Source: Thermoplasmata archaeon (GTDB taxonomy: Archaea > Thermoplasmatota > Thermoplasmata > Thermoplasmatales > GCA-001856825). Taken from it: a stretch of DNA of 64,000 bases. The DNA lies in assembly GCA_021816725.1 (NCBI GenBank), contig JAKAXD010000002.1, positions 49,957-113,956 of the forward strand. Direction: 5' to 3'. The notes beneath the pieces are model-generated. The model made no database searches. It saw only the letters and a list, made by a program, of their open reading frames with translations, and had not been told where the DNA came from. Position numbers and translations under genes: made by a program. The first letter of the stretch is position 1. Every line of letters begins with the position of its first letter. Positions 35,801-43,782 of the stretch are shown here, piece after piece.

Positions 35801-36727
35801 TCAGGCCCGGCTCTCTTCCATCACCCTGGAATTATGCCCATCGATCAGCAGGAATATTGTCTCATCCTTGTGCTGGAACTCGAGTGTCCATACAGGTATG
35901 TGCACAAGGTACATATCTGCGATATCAACATTTACGTTTGCTGACAGGAACCCTCTGACACTCTTTTGAAGCCTCCTGATTTCCCACTGTTGTATCCTTA
36001 TCTTTCCTTCCATCCTAGCTTTCTCTTCTCCCATGCTCCCGTTCATGAGCTTTATGGGCCCGCTTACATCATTTTGTTTTATTGGTCTCTGATTTGAAAG
36101 ATTGAATACATAGTCCGGAGGCTGATACTGGTTCATGTTCTCTATAGCGATGACAGGGTAATGGACCTCATTCACATCCGAACCTGATTCGACAATTGTC
36201 TGTACGTTTATTGAGGGGCCCCCGAACCCCCCTCTGCCACCCATCCCTACTGCAACGAATCCGCCTGGGTTTACCTGTTCCCTTTTATATTGATACTGAG
36301 CCGAATATCCTGCATCCATTATCCAGTATGGAATGTAATTCAGCTCAACCTTCTTCAGTTGACTCTTTTCGAAAAGGTGTCTGTGGAATATACTGTTATC
36401 GAGGAATTCCTTAGATATCTGCTCAGCTTGATCCTTCATCTGTACCTTGATATCTAATATGAAGTGCTTCTCCACCTTTGTCCACCCGAGAGAACCCAGG
36501 GATATGGAGGTGCCGCAGTAAGCACATACGACCATTGCTTCTCCTGATGCAGGATTCAACGGTGCACCACAGTTGGGGCACTTCATCTCCTTAAGAACCT
36601 CGGACTGTTCTCCCCCGTTCTTTCCACCTGCTGTGGAGGTGGGTGACTCGCTTTTCTGGGGGGCTCCGCACTTCGGACAGAAATCTGAATCGTCTGGTAT
36701 CTGGGCACCACACTTTTTGCAGTACGT
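35801..36727 (-). CDS. Zinc-ribbon protein of the SPFH cassette; no ATG/GTG/TTG start
   Basis: Unknown function. From the ATG at 36586 it has 261 residues: a zinc ribbon (CPNCGAPLNP, CAYCGTS), then a soluble alpha/beta region with a Gly-rich FVAVGMGGRGGFGG loop. The same frame continues upstream and encodes another clear ribbon, YCKKCGAQIPDD and FCPKCGAPQ, joined by a polar linker. Between that ribbon and the in-frame stop at 36736 there is no ATG, GTG or TTG. The ACG at 36727 has GGTGAT 5 nt upstream and is the proposed start (308 residues). Alternatives: start at 36586, or fusion to the SPFH gene by +1 frameshift. Confidence 0.6.
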   Translation of the reverse strand, partial: TYCKKCGAQIPDDSDFCPKCGAPQKSESPTSTAGGKNGGEQSEVLKEMKCPNCGAPLNPASGEAMVVCAYCGTSISLGSLGWTKVEKHFILDIKVQMKDQAEQISKEFLDNSIFHRHLFEKSQLKKVELNYIPYWIMDAGYSAQYQYKREQVNPGGFVAVGMGGRGGFGGPSINVQTIVESGSDVNEVHYPVIAIENMNQYQPPDYVFNLSNQRPIKQNDVSGPIKLMNGSMGEEKARMEGKIRIQQWEIRRLQKSVRGFLSANVNVDIADMYLVHIPVWTLEFQHKDETIFLLIDGHNSRVMEESRA

Positions 36728-36728
36728 T

Positions 36729-37889
36729 TCAGATCACCTTCTCACCACAGTTCGGACAGAACTTTGATCCAGGAGGTATATCCGTCCCACATTTCGGGCA
36801 CTTTGTCACTATCGCTTTACCACATTCAGGGCAGAATTTAGAGTTCTTAGGTATATCTTTTCCGCAGTACGGGCATTTCATCGTTTCCTCAGCAGCGAAA
36901 CTGTAGCCGCAGGAAGGACAGAACTTTGCATTTTCATCCACATCAGTCTGGCACTTGGGGCACTTCTTCACCTTCTTCTCCACGGGCGGCTGTTGCTGGT
37001 TCATCCCCTGCGTAATGTTTGAGGCCATTGGATATGCCATCCCTGCACCTGCCCCCAGGCCCATACCAAGTCCCACTCCAGCACCAGCAGTTCCGCTGGT
37101 GTTCTTTGCGGCATCAACCATTGCCTGTCCGGCCTGGTACTGCAGGTAGTTGGCTCCAACCGCCTTCATGCTGGATCTGGTATCAATCGCTTTCTGTACT
37201 TCGTCAGGGAGGGAGATGTTGAGGCCTGAAATCTTGTTCAGTTCGACCCCGTATTGATCAAATGCCGCCTTTGCTGAAGAAAGTACTGCTTCCTCTATGT
37301 TCATAAGGTTAGAAGGAAGGTCAAGAACAGAGACCCCCTGGTCCTTCATCTTGCCAAGGACGTTGTATATTAGCAGCACCACCTGATCCCTTATCCTCTC
37401 CTCAACGTCTGCGCTCGTTTCTACGTTGAATGTACCTACGAACTGGTTTATGAATATTGATGGGTCAGAAATCCTGTACCTCATGTCCCCGAACAGTCTC
37501 AGCATTACTATATCGAAATCCTTGTCCCTGAATGCGTATGGTTCCTTGGAACCAAACTTCCCATCGATGATCCTTCTCTGTAGATAATAGACGTAAGCCT
37601 GCTGCTGAACACCACTAAGTGCCTTGACCAAGCCCCCGACCACCGGTGCATTAAGATCCGTCAGAGCATATCTTCCTGGCTTGTCAATGTACCATATGGC
37701 CTTACCATCCCTGAAGAATACGGCTGTTTCGTCCTCCCTGACCACGGCATTATCATTAAGCCTGATGAGTCTGGGAACCTTCCACATTATGTTTCCTTGC
37801 TTGAATTGGTCCTCCCATTCAAATGTGGTAGAGCCAAATAAGCTCCCTCCCTTTGATGGAATATCTGAACTCTTCTTCCCGAAGGGCAT
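36729..37889 (-). CDS. SPFH-domain (stomatin/prohibitin-like) protein with C-terminal zinc ribbons
   Basis: Resembles the COG4260 group of SPFH proteins with a zinc-ribbon tail. N-terminal FEWEDQFKQGNIMWKVPRL, SPFH domain about 30-250 (RDKDFDIVMLRLFGDMRYRI, ERIRDQVVLLIYNVLG), a Gly/Ala/Met-rich flexible linker (about 268-305), then three double-knuckle ribbons, each CxxC...FCPxCG, to the end. No clear transmembrane helix, so membrane attachment would be peripheral. 386 residues. Middle gene of the cassette, touching both neighbours. Confidence 0.85.
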   Translation of the reverse strand: MPFGKKSSDIPSKGGSLFGSTTFEWEDQFKQGNIMWKVPRLIRLNDNAVVREDETAVFFRDGKAIWYIDKPGRYALTDLNAPVVGGLVKALSGVQQQAYVYYLQRRIIDGKFGSKEPYAFRDKDFDIVMLRLFGDMRYRISDPSIFINQFVGTFNVETSADVEERIRDQVVLLIYNVLGKMKDQGVSVLDLPSNLMNIEEAVLSSAKAAFDQYGVELNKISGLNISLPDEVQKAIDTRSSMKAVGANYLQYQAGQAMVDAAKNTSGTAGAGVGLGMGLGAGAGMAYPMASNITQGMNQQQPPVEKKVKKCPKCQTDVDENAKFCPSCGYSFAAEETMKCPYCGKDIPKNSKFCPECGKAIVTKCPKCGTDIPPGSKFCPNCGEKVI

Positions 37890-38411
37890 CTAAACACCCC
37901 CGTATAGCAGGGTCTCCCTGCTGTTGTTAAGATTTGTGATTGCAGACAATGTCGCATTGATCCCCTGTAATTTGGATTGATCAATGTTCCCGTTGGCGCA
38001 ATTCTGGACGAATGCGTTCATTAGATTCTGGAGGATTTGAACCTGCTCAAATATCTTCATGTCAAGGTCATAAAGGGAAGAAATTTTCTTTGCATCCACC
38101 CTGACAGGTGCGGAAATGCCGGAGTAACCCGTTCCATGATGTTTGACTGTCTCTGCTGCAGTTTGTATCCTTGATCTCAGGGCACCTATTGATTCGAGCC
38201 CTGCAAATTTGCCGGAGCTGACGAGGGAGCTTTCCCCCTCCTTCAGATTTGTGATGACATCCAGCATCTTCTTGTAAAGTTCGTCCTTTAGTATGATGTC
38301 CGCGTCCCGAAGATCCTCATTGACCCTATACCCATGATAACCAGGGAACACCAGTTGGATCTTCTTTATGATACCTCTATCCTCGACGACTTGATCCCTT
38401 AAGTCGGTCAT
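37890..38411 (-). CDS. Helical protein of the SPFH cassette, unknown function
   Basis: Not recognised. About 173 predicted residues, mostly alpha-helical (RDADIILKDELYKKMLDVI, MKIFEQVQILQNLMNAFV), no cysteine motif except one Cys, no transmembrane segment. Preferred start is the ATG at 38411, about 26 nt from a TATA-like AGTATTTAG, with no ribosome binding site, hence leaderless; a GTG at 38432 is also in frame. Its stop directly abuts the SPFH ATG, so the two are cotranscribed. Probable partner of the SPFH protein by context only. Confidence 0.7.
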   Translation of the reverse strand: MTDLRDQVVEDRGIIKKIQLVFPGYHGYRVNEDLRDADIILKDELYKKMLDVITNLKEGESSLVSSGKFAGLESIGALRSRIQTAAETVKHHGTGYSGISAPVRVDAKKISSLYDLDMKIFEQVQILQNLMNAFVQNCANGNIDQSKLQGINATLSAITNLNNSRETLLYGGV

Positions 38412-38431
38412 GTGTGTGTGAAGGGAAATCA

Positions 38432-38444
38432 CTCTAAATACTTT
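38432..38444 (-). promoter_or_regulatory. TATA-like box of the SPFH cassette
   Basis: AAAGTATTTAGAG on the minus strand, centred about 26 nt from the ATG at 38411. It would drive the three-gene cassette as one leaderless transcript. Confidence 0.5.
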
Positions 38445-38597
38445 CCGCGGCCTCAGTTTATTGTCAATCCATGTTCTGGAAAACTAGTAGATTTCCCCCT
38501 TCAACTTGCTCTGCCCCTATAAATTTTAAATTCTTCTAAAATCGTGTGTAGCGTGTATTCCTGACAACATTTAACATCTCGTTCGCGATACAGTGAT

Positions 38598-39932
38598 ATG
38601 AGAAATGAGGGGGAAAGCAGTGGCAAGAATTTTTCCGATCTTGCCATCAAGTACTCCAAGGAATATTTAGGGAAGATCCAGACAATGCTCAAGGTCCCGG
38701 TACACAATCTGAGTGACTTTTCAATCTGGTACACCCCTGGTGTGGCAGCAGTATCTCTAGAGATAGCAAAGGACAAGGACCTCTCTTTTGACATGACCTG
38801 GAGGTGGAATGCGGTAGCGATAGTTACAGACGGTACTAGAGTCCTTGGACTGGGAAATGTTGGACCGGAGGCCTCACTACCTGTTATGGAAGGAAAGGGA
38901 CTTATCTTCAAGTATCTGGGCGGCGTAGATGCAATTCCCATTCCTATAAATGTTCACGAAAGGGAGCAGATGGTGAATGTTGTAAAAGCGATAGAACCGG
39001 CCTTCGGGGGGATCAATCTTGAGGACATAGAATCACCAAAGTGTTTCTATCTGCTAGAAACGCTCAGAAAAGAAATGAACATTCCTGTGTGGCATGATGA
39101 CCAGCTTGGGACAGCAGGGGCAACACTCGCCGGGTTGCTCAACGCGCTAAAGATAACAGGGAGAAATGAAAGGGATACCAAGATAGTAGTTGTCGGATCG
39201 GGAGCGGCAAACATCGCTACGATAAAACTATTCGAGGCGGCAGGCTTTGACATAGGCAATATTACGGCGGTAGATTCGCATGGAATTCTTCACCCGGAGA
39301 GGGAAGATATGGATATCCTGATGAGGGATAACCCCTGGAAATATGACCTTGGCATCAGGACAAACAAGCGGAGGATCACAGGAAATATTCCGGACGCAAT
39401 GGAAGGCGCAGACGTACTCATAGCAGCGTCCAAACCTGGCCCTGGAGTAATAAAAGGGGAATGGATAAAGAAAATGGAGAAGAGGGCAATCGTATTTGCA
39501 CTGGCAAATCCTGTCCCGGAGATTTGGCCTAGTGAGGCGAAGGAATATGGAGCTGAAATAGTGGGAACAGGTAGATCGGACTTCCCAAATCAGGTAAACA
39601 ATAGCCTTGTCTTCCCCGGCGTATTCAGGGGAGCCCTGGACGCAAGGGTCAGAAGAATCAATGAACCAATGATAGTCAGGGCATCAAAGGAGCTGGCTCT
39701 GTTTGCAGAAGAAAAGGGGATTAATGAAAATTACATCATACCCACAATGCAGGAATGGGAGGTATTTCCCAGAATAGCTGCAGCAATAGCCGATGAGGGG
39801 GTAAAGGAGAACGTTGCCAGGGTTAAGATGACGAAGGCAGAATTCTTTGACAGGGCAAAGGAGATCATATCCGGCAACAGGATGATGATAGAAAAAATGA
39901 TGGACCAGGGACTTATAAAGAAGGTGATATGA
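38598..39932 (+). CDS. NAD(P)-dependent malic enzyme
   Basis: Oxidative decarboxylation of malate to pyruvate. Seen: IWYTPGVAAVS near residue 45, GLGNVGPEASLPVMEGK (about 93-109), VWHDDQLGTAGATLAGLLNAL (the Asp pair binding metal), the dinucleotide fold VVGSGAANIATIKLF (about 197-211), FALANPVPEIWP and GRSDFPNQVNNSLVFPG. 444 residues, the short prokaryotic form. Its stop overlaps the next gene's first possible start. Confidence 0.93.
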   Translation: MRNEGESSGKNFSDLAIKYSKEYLGKIQTMLKVPVHNLSDFSIWYTPGVAAVSLEIAKDKDLSFDMTWRWNAVAIVTDGTRVLGLGNVGPEASLPVMEGKGLIFKYLGGVDAIPIPINVHEREQMVNVVKAIEPAFGGINLEDIESPKCFYLLETLRKEMNIPVWHDDQLGTAGATLAGLLNALKITGRNERDTKIVVVGSGAANIATIKLFEAAGFDIGNITAVDSHGILHPEREDMDILMRDNPWKYDLGIRTNKRRITGNIPDAMEGADVLIAASKPGPGVIKGEWIKKMEKRAIVFALANPVPEIWPSEAKEYGAEIVGTGRSDFPNQVNNSLVFPGVFRGALDARVRRINEPMIVRASKELALFAEEKGINENYIIPTMQEWEVFPRIAAAIADEGVKENVARVKMTKAEFFDRAKEIISGNRMMIEKMMDQGLIKKVI

Positions 39933-39934
39933 AC

Positions 39935-40411
39935 ATGGAAGGAATAAAAATAAGAGACTTGAAGAAGGAAGATTTGAACGAAGCAACAAATCTGGTAATG
40001 AGGCTCAAGAAGTTCAATTCAGAACACGACCCGCTTTTCACAGTATCGGAAGACTTAGAGAAGAATGTCAGGGAGTATCTCGAAAGTGCAATAAAATTGG
40101 AAACAAGGGATGTCCTGGTTGCTGACAAGAACAAGAAGATTGTGGGTGTCATAATGGGGGAAATCCACAGCAGACCATTTTATCAACCAAGCAAGGAGCT
40201 CAGGGTGACTGAGATATACCTGCTTCCTGAATTCAGAAAAGGGGGCCTCGGGAAAAAGATGCTTGACGCGTTGATAGAGAAGGAAAAGGGGAAGAGCTGC
40301 AACATAATAACTGTAGAGTTTCCCTCAGAAAATCTTCTGGCTCACAAATTTTACACAAGCCTAGGCATGCGAAGCATCCTCTCGATATACGGCAAGAAGT
40401 TCGAGAAGTAA
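39935..40411 (+). CDS. GNAT-family N-acetyltransferase
   Basis: About 158 residues with the GNAT fold: IKIRDLKKEDLNEATNLVMR at the N-terminus, IYLLPEFRKGGLGKKMLDAL (acetyl-CoA-binding R-x-x-G-x-G/A, about 93-112), and VEFPSENLLAHKFYTSLGMR. Substrate unknown. ATG 39935 is preferred because GGTGAT lies 6 nt upstream inside the malic enzyme gene; ATG 39929 overlaps that gene's stop. Cotranscribed with malic enzyme. Confidence 0.85.
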   Translation: MEGIKIRDLKKEDLNEATNLVMRLKKFNSEHDPLFTVSEDLEKNVREYLESAIKLETRDVLVADKNKKIVGVIMGEIHSRPFYQPSKELRVTEIYLLPEFRKGGLGKKMLDALIEKEKGKSCNIITVEFPSENLLAHKFYTSLGMRSILSIYGKKFEK

Positions 40412-40531
40412 GAGGAATCTACTGCGACTAAAAAATAGCTCTGCGGGATATTGTAGGTACTAAACAGGTTAAGTGACAAGTAGCTTGACCAAGCATCGAT
40501 TTTCAGGCTACTTGCCATCATTCTTTCCAAT

Positions 40532-40951
40532 CTATGCAATGTATTTCGAAAGGTAGAGCGATATGAGCAATATGACGAATACTGCTGACGCAATTGCAAC
40601 GAATGTTCTATCCCTCTCCTTCGCGTATATGAGAATCTGCAGGAATATCCTTCCTATTGGAGACAGTATCAAAAGAAGTATGCCTAGTTCTATGATTGCA
40701 AATGCCCTCAATTTTATGACACCCACCGAGATTGTACCGAGGAAGTGTGGGAAAACATTCGTATTGATCCCACCTGATTTAAAGAGGACATCAAGAGGCA
40801 CGGTAAAATAGCCTGATGAACCAGTCGCAAGATAGTCCACCACTCCTATGATTATTACAACAAGCGAAATCAAAACGCTCCAGATCAGGTACAGAGATAG
40901 GATCCTTGAAGAGACGTCTTCCTCCTCTTCCTTCTCCCTTTCAGTTTCCGT
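40532..40951 (-). CDS. DUF1634 membrane protein, TauE partner; no ATG/GTG/TTG at the N-terminus
   Basis: Three-helix membrane protein typical of DUF1634, which usually accompanies TauE/SafE permeases, as here. The first standard start in frame is a TTG at 40873, but that would cut helix 1. The upstream frame encodes DVSSRILSLYLIWSVLISL preceded by a Glu-rich stretch, in line with the family's usual N-terminus. No ATG, GTG or TTG occurs there. An ACG at 40951 follows GGAGAT by 4 nt and gives 139 residues. A GGAG also precedes the TTG at 40873, so that start is not excluded. Confidence 0.65.
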   Translation of the reverse strand, partial: TETEREKEEEEDVSSRILSLYLIWSVLISLVVIIIGVVDYLATGSSGYFTVPLDVLFKSGGINTNVFPHFLGTISVGVIKLRAFAIIELGILLLILSPIGRIFLQILIYAKERDRTFVAIASAVFVILLISLYLSKYIA

Positions 40952-40980
40952 TTCTATCTCCTTCTTTTTTCTTTCCTGTT

Positions 40981-41835
40981 CTAAAGACGTATTCCCACCC
41001 CATTCAGCAACATCTCTACTGCAACAACGACTATGATGATTGCAAATACGAGCCTTACAGTAGAACCCTTTGTCCTGACAAGCAGCCTAGCCCCCACTAC
41101 TGCACCTATTAGGACTCCTATTGCTACAGGCGCTGCAATATATGGGTTCACGTAGCCATTAAAGAAATAAATACCAGCGCTTGCAGCTGCCGTCATGCCT
41201 ATCATGAAGTTTGATGTTGTGGTGGAAACCTTGATAGGCAGTTTCATGAATGTATCCATGGCTATGACTTTGAAAACACCCGAGCCTATCCCAAGCAATC
41301 CAGAGAGAATCCCTGCCACCAACATCATTGCCGAACCGCTTTTCACGCCAGCAACATTGTAAGTTACCTCTTCCCCCAGTTCCATGTTGTGATAGTGTGA
41401 GCTCAGTGAGAGCCTTTCTGCGATCGGATCATTCTTGACCGAGCTTGGCTGATTAACTTCCCCAAACTTCTTCAGTAGTGGCATAACTGAAATCAGGAGG
41501 ACTATTCCGAATACCAGATAGATTATTCGTGTAGGGGCGATATGCTCAAGAAAGGCTCCCAGTATTGCACCAGATGTAGTGAACAGTACTAGAAATGTCC
41601 CTACCCGTATATTTGATATCTTATCCTTCACGTACGCCGAAGCTGAACCGCTGGAAGTTGCTATGACAGATATTATAGATGCCCCAATGGCAAGTGAGAT
41701 TGGAACATGAAAATAAAGCGTAAGGAAGGGGACTATCAGGACTCCCCCACCCAGACCTGCCATCGATCCTATAATCCCTGCGAAAAAGGCAGCTACTAAT
41801 ATTAATAGAATATAATATAGAGCTAAGTCCAACAC
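40981..41835 (-). CDS. TauE/SafE-family sulfite/anion permease
   Basis: Membrane permease of about eight helices. N-terminal FFAGIIGSMAGLGGGVLIVPFL (first repeat, about 15-36) and the second repeat GILSGLLGIGSGVFKVIAM (about 178-196) are the family hallmarks. TauE/SafE proteins export sulfite, sulfoacetate or related anions; the substrate here is not determined. Start GTG 41835 with a TATA-like CTTTATTG about 24 nt upstream. Followed by DUF1634, its usual partner. Confidence 0.88.
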   Translation of the reverse strand: MLDLALYYILLILVAAFFAGIIGSMAGLGGGVLIVPFLTLYFHVPISLAIGASIISVIATSSGSASAYVKDKISNIRVGTFLVLFTTSGAILGAFLEHIAPTRIIYLVFGIVLLISVMPLLKKFGEVNQPSSVKNDPIAERLSLSSHYHNMELGEEVTYNVAGVKSGSAMMLVAGILSGLLGIGSGVFKVIAMDTFMKLPIKVSTTTSNFMIGMTAAASAGIYFFNGYVNPYIAAPVAIGVLIGAVVGARLLVRTKGSTVRLVFAIIIVVVAVEMLLNGVGIRL

Positions 41836-41875
41836 AGAGGGTAATCAGCACAATAAAGATTAACCTTACCCACCG

Positions 41876-42334
41876 TCAGTGGAAATTAATGTTGTCAACG
41901 TATTTTGCCCTCTCTAGTACTTTGAACTTTGCTATCCCCTTTGGAATCTCAAGATTTTTGACATTGATTATGGATTCGACATAAGCTTCAAAATCCGCCT
42001 CGGTGATGTCCTTGAAAACAAGATTCTGGATGTTCTTGAAAATTACCTTTTTGTTGTTCTTGGCCAGATCAGGCCCGGTGATGTCGATCGAATTAATGTC
42101 TTGGACAAAAGTAGACTTGCTGTCCATGACAGCCTGAATGAATTCTTCCCCCACCTTCTTTGTTTCTCCTGCTGCAGCCAGTAGAACCTTGAATGCATCG
42201 TTTGTAATCTCCCCAACTGTTTTACCTGTGTCGGTTGCAAGCCCCTTAACCCTTTCGTAAAGCCTCTTCTGAACGCCCTTTATTGAGATGTTCTCCGTAT
42301 CTTTGTTGTCACTTCTTGTTTTATCTTCTGCCAT
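41876..42334 (-). CDS. Orphan protein with RHH-like N-terminus
   Basis: No family recognised. About 152 residues from the ATG at 42334. After a charged, low-complexity start (AEDKTRSDNKDTEN), the segment ISIKGVQKRLYERVKGLATD followed by TVGEITNDAFKVLLAAAG looks like a ribbon-helix-helix DNA-binding unit. The rest is alpha/beta with IRS-like repeats of short hydrophobic strands (IFKNIQNLVFKDITEADF). A TATA-like TTATAT sits about 24 nt upstream, so it has its own leaderless promoter. DNA binding is inference. Confidence 0.65.
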   Translation of the reverse strand: MAEDKTRSDNKDTENISIKGVQKRLYERVKGLATDTGKTVGEITNDAFKVLLAAAGETKKVGEEFIQAVMDSKSTFVQDINSIDITGPDLAKNNKKVIFKNIQNLVFKDITEADFEAYVESIINVKNLEIPKGIAKFKVLERAKYVDNINFH

Positions 42335-42353
42335 ATAAGCGGATTGTTTTCTA

Positions 42354-42363
42354 GAATATAAGA
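42354..42363 (-). promoter_or_regulatory. TATA-like box of the RHH-like orphan gene
   Basis: TCTTATATTC on the minus strand, about 24 nt from the ATG at 42334, in the short gap after the hydrolase gene; leaderless spacing. Confidence 0.5.
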
Positions 42364-42381
42364 TTTCTGGTTTTCTCAAAA

Positions 42382-43089
42382 TCAAGATTTCAGGAAACTA
42401 TCAAATAGTTTCCCTACCAATTCTGGGAAATGGACATGAGGAACGTGACCTGCATTCTGGACTTCTTCGAACCTGCTTCCCGAAATGAGTTCCCTCAACC
42501 TTCTTCCGTTTTCAAGTGGAATTACTTTATCATTTGCCCCCCATAAGATCAGGGCCTTCACTTGAAGTTTCTTAAGCTCTGACTCCTGTACTTTCCACTT
42601 AGAATCTGCATTGTTCCTTACGATGCTTTCTATCACCTCATCTGAGTTCATTGAATTACTTTTGACTACCGTCCTGACGAAACTAATTCTTTGTTCTTCC
42701 TGGAATTCACCTACAGTCCTGTTGATGCCTGCGCTGTCCTCCAGAATCAGTTTTTGTGGGCGTTTCCTGTCTATTGAGTAACGCATTGATACCCATCCAC
42801 CATATGAATGACCTACAAGTGAGAACTGCCCAAGGCCATTATATGAAATGAAGTCATCAATCACATCCTCCTGAACAGGGATGGTATATTCTATGGGAGG
42901 CTTATCTGATCTCCCATGTCCGAGGAGATCCAGGAAATACAGACCAAAGGTTTCGTCGATATACTGGGAAAGCTTCATCCAAGAATTTCCCGTCCCCCCA
43001 AGTCCGTGGAGGAATATAACCGGTTTCTGGCCTTCCCGCTCAATGTATGAAACTTTGCCGTGCGATGAATTGAAACTCTTCCTAAGCAC
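42382..43089 (-). CDS. Alpha/beta-fold hydrolase
   Basis: 235-residue serine-hydrolase fold. Oxyanion segment VIFLHGLGGTGNSW (about 24-37), FLDLLGHGRSDKP, the nucleophile elbow LVGHSYGGWVS (Ser about residue 95), acid region LILWGANDKVIP, and final NAGHVPHVHFP histidine. Typical of esterases, proline iminopeptidase-like enzymes and C-C hydrolases; substrate unresolved. Divergent from the DUF998 gene. Confidence 0.87.
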   Translation of the reverse strand: MLRKSFNSSHGKVSYIEREGQKPVIFLHGLGGTGNSWMKLSQYIDETFGLYFLDLLGHGRSDKPPIEYTIPVQEDVIDDFISYNGLGQFSLVGHSYGGWVSMRYSIDRKRPQKLILEDSAGINRTVGEFQEEQRISFVRTVVKSNSMNSDEVIESIVRNNADSKWKVQESELKKLQVKALILWGANDKVIPLENGRRLRELISGSRFEEVQNAGHVPHVHFPELVGKLFDSFLKS

Positions 43090-43171
43090 GGGGAAAGAGG
43101 TTCACTTTTGATATATCCTTTTCTCTCAGCACTTCCATTAATTATATAAGGGAATAGAATCATACTCATAC

Positions 43172-43744
43172 ATGGAAAAGGTAGCTTCAAGGAAAAGCCT
43201 GAATGTTGCAGGTGCGCTCCTCTTCATTTTCTCTGTTCAGTTTGTAATCATGCTTTTTGTGACGGAGGCCCTCTACCACAACTACAGCATAGCTAACAAT
43301 TACATAAGCGATCTAGGCGTAGGCCCTACAGGATGGCTTTTCGACACATCTATCGTTCTCCTTGGGTTGGCAGTCATCTCCTCCTCCTACTTCATATACA
43401 GGGGATTCGATGTCAAGGTCTTCCCGATACTGGTAGCCCTGACGGGCCTTGGCGCTCTCCTCGTCGGAATATTCAATGAGAATTTTGGCCACATCCATGG
43501 GTACGTATCTGATTTCACCTTCATTCTGGGGCCGCTTACTGCCATCTATGCATTCAGGTACGAGAACTCTCCATTCAAGTTTTTCTCGGTGGTCCTGGGA
43601 ATAGTATCGTACTTCGGTATCTTCATGTTCATGTACACTAATTCCATCCTTGGCGTCGGAGGATGGGAAAGACTGATCGTTTACCCATTCCTTCTCTGGG
43701 GAGTTGGATACGGGGCTTTCCTGATGGGGCTGTCAAACAAATAG
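43172..43744 (+). CDS. DUF998 integral membrane protein
   Basis: 190 residues and about six transmembrane helices. The segment YSIANNYISDLGVGPTGWLFD after helix 1 and the later NFGHIHGYVSDFTFILGP are characteristic of DUF998 proteins, which are widespread in archaea and of unknown role. ATG start; a TATATAAG-like box lies about 30 nt upstream. Probably monocistronic. Confidence 0.85.
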   Translation: MEKVASRKSLNVAGALLFIFSVQFVIMLFVTEALYHNYSIANNYISDLGVGPTGWLFDTSIVLLGLAVISSSYFIYRGFDVKVFPILVALTGLGALLVGIFNENFGHIHGYVSDFTFILGPLTAIYAFRYENSPFKFFSVVLGIVSYFGIFMFMYTNSILGVGGWERLIVYPFLLWGVGYGAFLMGLSNK

Positions 43745-43782
43745 TGAATCAGTACCGCATAATTACAAAAATGGTTGCGGAG

